The position numbers were made by a program, and so were the translations under genes. The notes below the pieces were generated by a model. That model searched no databases. It saw only the letters and a program-made list of their open reading frames with translations, and had not been told where the DNA came from. From Methanosarcinales archaeon (GTDB taxonomy: Archaea; Halobacteriota; Methanosarcinia; Methanosarcinales; Methanoperedenaceae), in NCBI GenBank assembly GCA_905339155.1, contig CAJPFJ010000058.1:29986-93985 (forward strand): a stretch of DNA of 64,000 nt, written 5' to 3'. Below, piece after piece: positions 63,502 through 64,000 of this stretch (positions are counted from its first letter, which is position 1; each line of letters begins with the position of its first letter).

Positions 63502-63884
63502 ATGAGTCTTTTTGATATATTTAAAGGTAAAAAAGATAATACTGATAAAAAAAGCAAAGATGAGATATGAAATTCATTATTTGAAATTTTAAAAGATACT
63601 GACATTGATATGAAAAGTATCGAAGAATTGGCAAAAAACAAATCAGATAGTATGATTTTTCAAGATATCAAAACTCCAGAAGAATATAAATGGAGATATT
63701 GGGCATTGAATTCATTTATGAATGGAGAACATGAAAAAACTATTGAATATTGTAATAAAGGATTTTCTAGCGTGAAAGGAAAAGCAATAAACAGCGAGCT
63801 TTAGGAATGTTGTTATATCGTTCAGGACTCTTTTATCGCATGACAGAGCACTTTGTTGGTGCTAGTATAACAATTCCAAAATAA
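63502..63884 (+). pseudogene. Decayed gene with an in-frame TGA and a frameshift
   Basis: Frame one reads MSLFDIFKGKKDNTDKKSKD, stops at TGA 63568-63570, then continues in the same frame as NSLFEILKDTDIDMKSIEEL and YWALNSFMNGEHEKTIEYCN to TAG near 63804. Shifting frame continues as LGMLLYRSGLFYRMTEHF to a TAA at 63884. The whole looks like one ~125-residue TPR-like protein broken twice. A restart at ATG 63610 would give a 64-residue product. Confidence 0.55.
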
Positions 63885-63924
63885 CATAACAATATTTATT
63901 AGTAAAGAGCGCTAATATAATAAT

Positions 63925-64000
63925 ATGCCATTTTTAAGCCAGCGCTCGAAACTTCAACTGACCGATAAAGAACTTGAAAATCTAAGATCTCTAAGCTCTT
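63925..64000 (+). CDS. IS630-like transposase, N-terminal start (continues outside window)
   Basis: 25 codons: PFLSQRSKLQLTDKELENLR. The LTDKELENL beginning is usual for IS630-family helix-turn-helix domains. Upstream, TATTAG and CTAATA form a small inverted pair near 63897-63920 that may be part of the element's end. With only 76 bases the call is tentative. Confidence 0.5.
   Translation, partial: MPFLSQRSKLQLTDKELENLRSLSS

Noticed and set aside
63568..63570. Selenocysteine or recoded TGA
   Set aside because: No SECIS-like hairpin was seen and a further frameshift follows, so decay is simpler.

Overview
The window is archaeal chromosome, most likely from a methane-cycling euryarchaeon of the Methanosarcinales type, in the direction of Ca. 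Methanoperedens or another ANME-2 lineage. This rests on archaeal ribosomal and translation genes (eL39, eL31, aIF6, uL11, Spt5, SecE, uS10, EF-1A, EF-2), the methanofuran gene mfnB, the archaeal CoA pair pantoate kinase and phosphopantothenate synthetase, NifB, archaeosortase-type C-terminal tails, an 11-heme cytochrome c, a split NHEJ system and a Methanosarcina-like GluRS. The species cannot be proven from this piece.

Layout. 1-7740: a truncated class II HMG-CoA reductase, a ribosomal cluster (eL39-eL31-aIF6), purM, a ferritin-like protein, a LarE-type sulfurtransferase, a MNT nucleotidyltransferase with a decayed HEPN partner, nifB with a small zinc-ribbon gene, rubredoxin, and secE-spt5-rpl11. 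7751-12114: six minus-strand genes for pilin-like surface proteins. 12252-18085: rps10, EF-1A, EF-2 and, on plus, pyrG. 18139-25520: a DJ-1/PfpI protein coupled to the multiheme cytochrome, DUF366, a membrane protein, an HTH-CBS regulator, a strongly structured GC-rich RNA-like segment, a Re-citrate-synthase-like enzyme, a PNPOx-like protein, an HDAC-like deacetylase and tRNA-Gln.

25700-31018 is the most striking part. An NHEJ operon (LigD-type polymerase, Ku, ligase-PE, then DUF72) is interrupted exactly between Ku and the ligase by an IscB gene with its omega-RNA region. The left-end hairpin supplies Ku's stop codon and the right end supplies the ligase's ribosome-binding site. 31047-39388: a Cys-rich peptide and PadR regulator with twin operators, an archaeal glutamate synthase, a secreted Ig-like protein, an aminotransferase with an Lrp regulator, a TumE-type toxin-antitoxin pair with a clean operator palindrome, and a junction of two gene remnants (TPR and amidase).

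39554-49809: GluRS, a PRC-barrel protein, Thg1, RNase HII, an isochorismatase-like hydrolase, Agl23, a MoaD-like protein with MoeA, and mfnB overlapping a sugar-isomerase-like gene. 49814-60625: a TPR protein, a PEF-CTERM-like surface protein, a subtilase, a COG1031 radical SAM protein, small membrane proteins, DUF2117, an intron-containing tRNA-Arg and the CoA genes. 60859-64000 is an AT-rich accessory island: HicBA, three palindromic sites, a TIR protein, a lipoprotein, a decayed gene and the start of an IS630-like transposase.

Four copies of a ~50-nt hairpin repeat lie in intergenic regions (1741, 22440, 47179, 47311).
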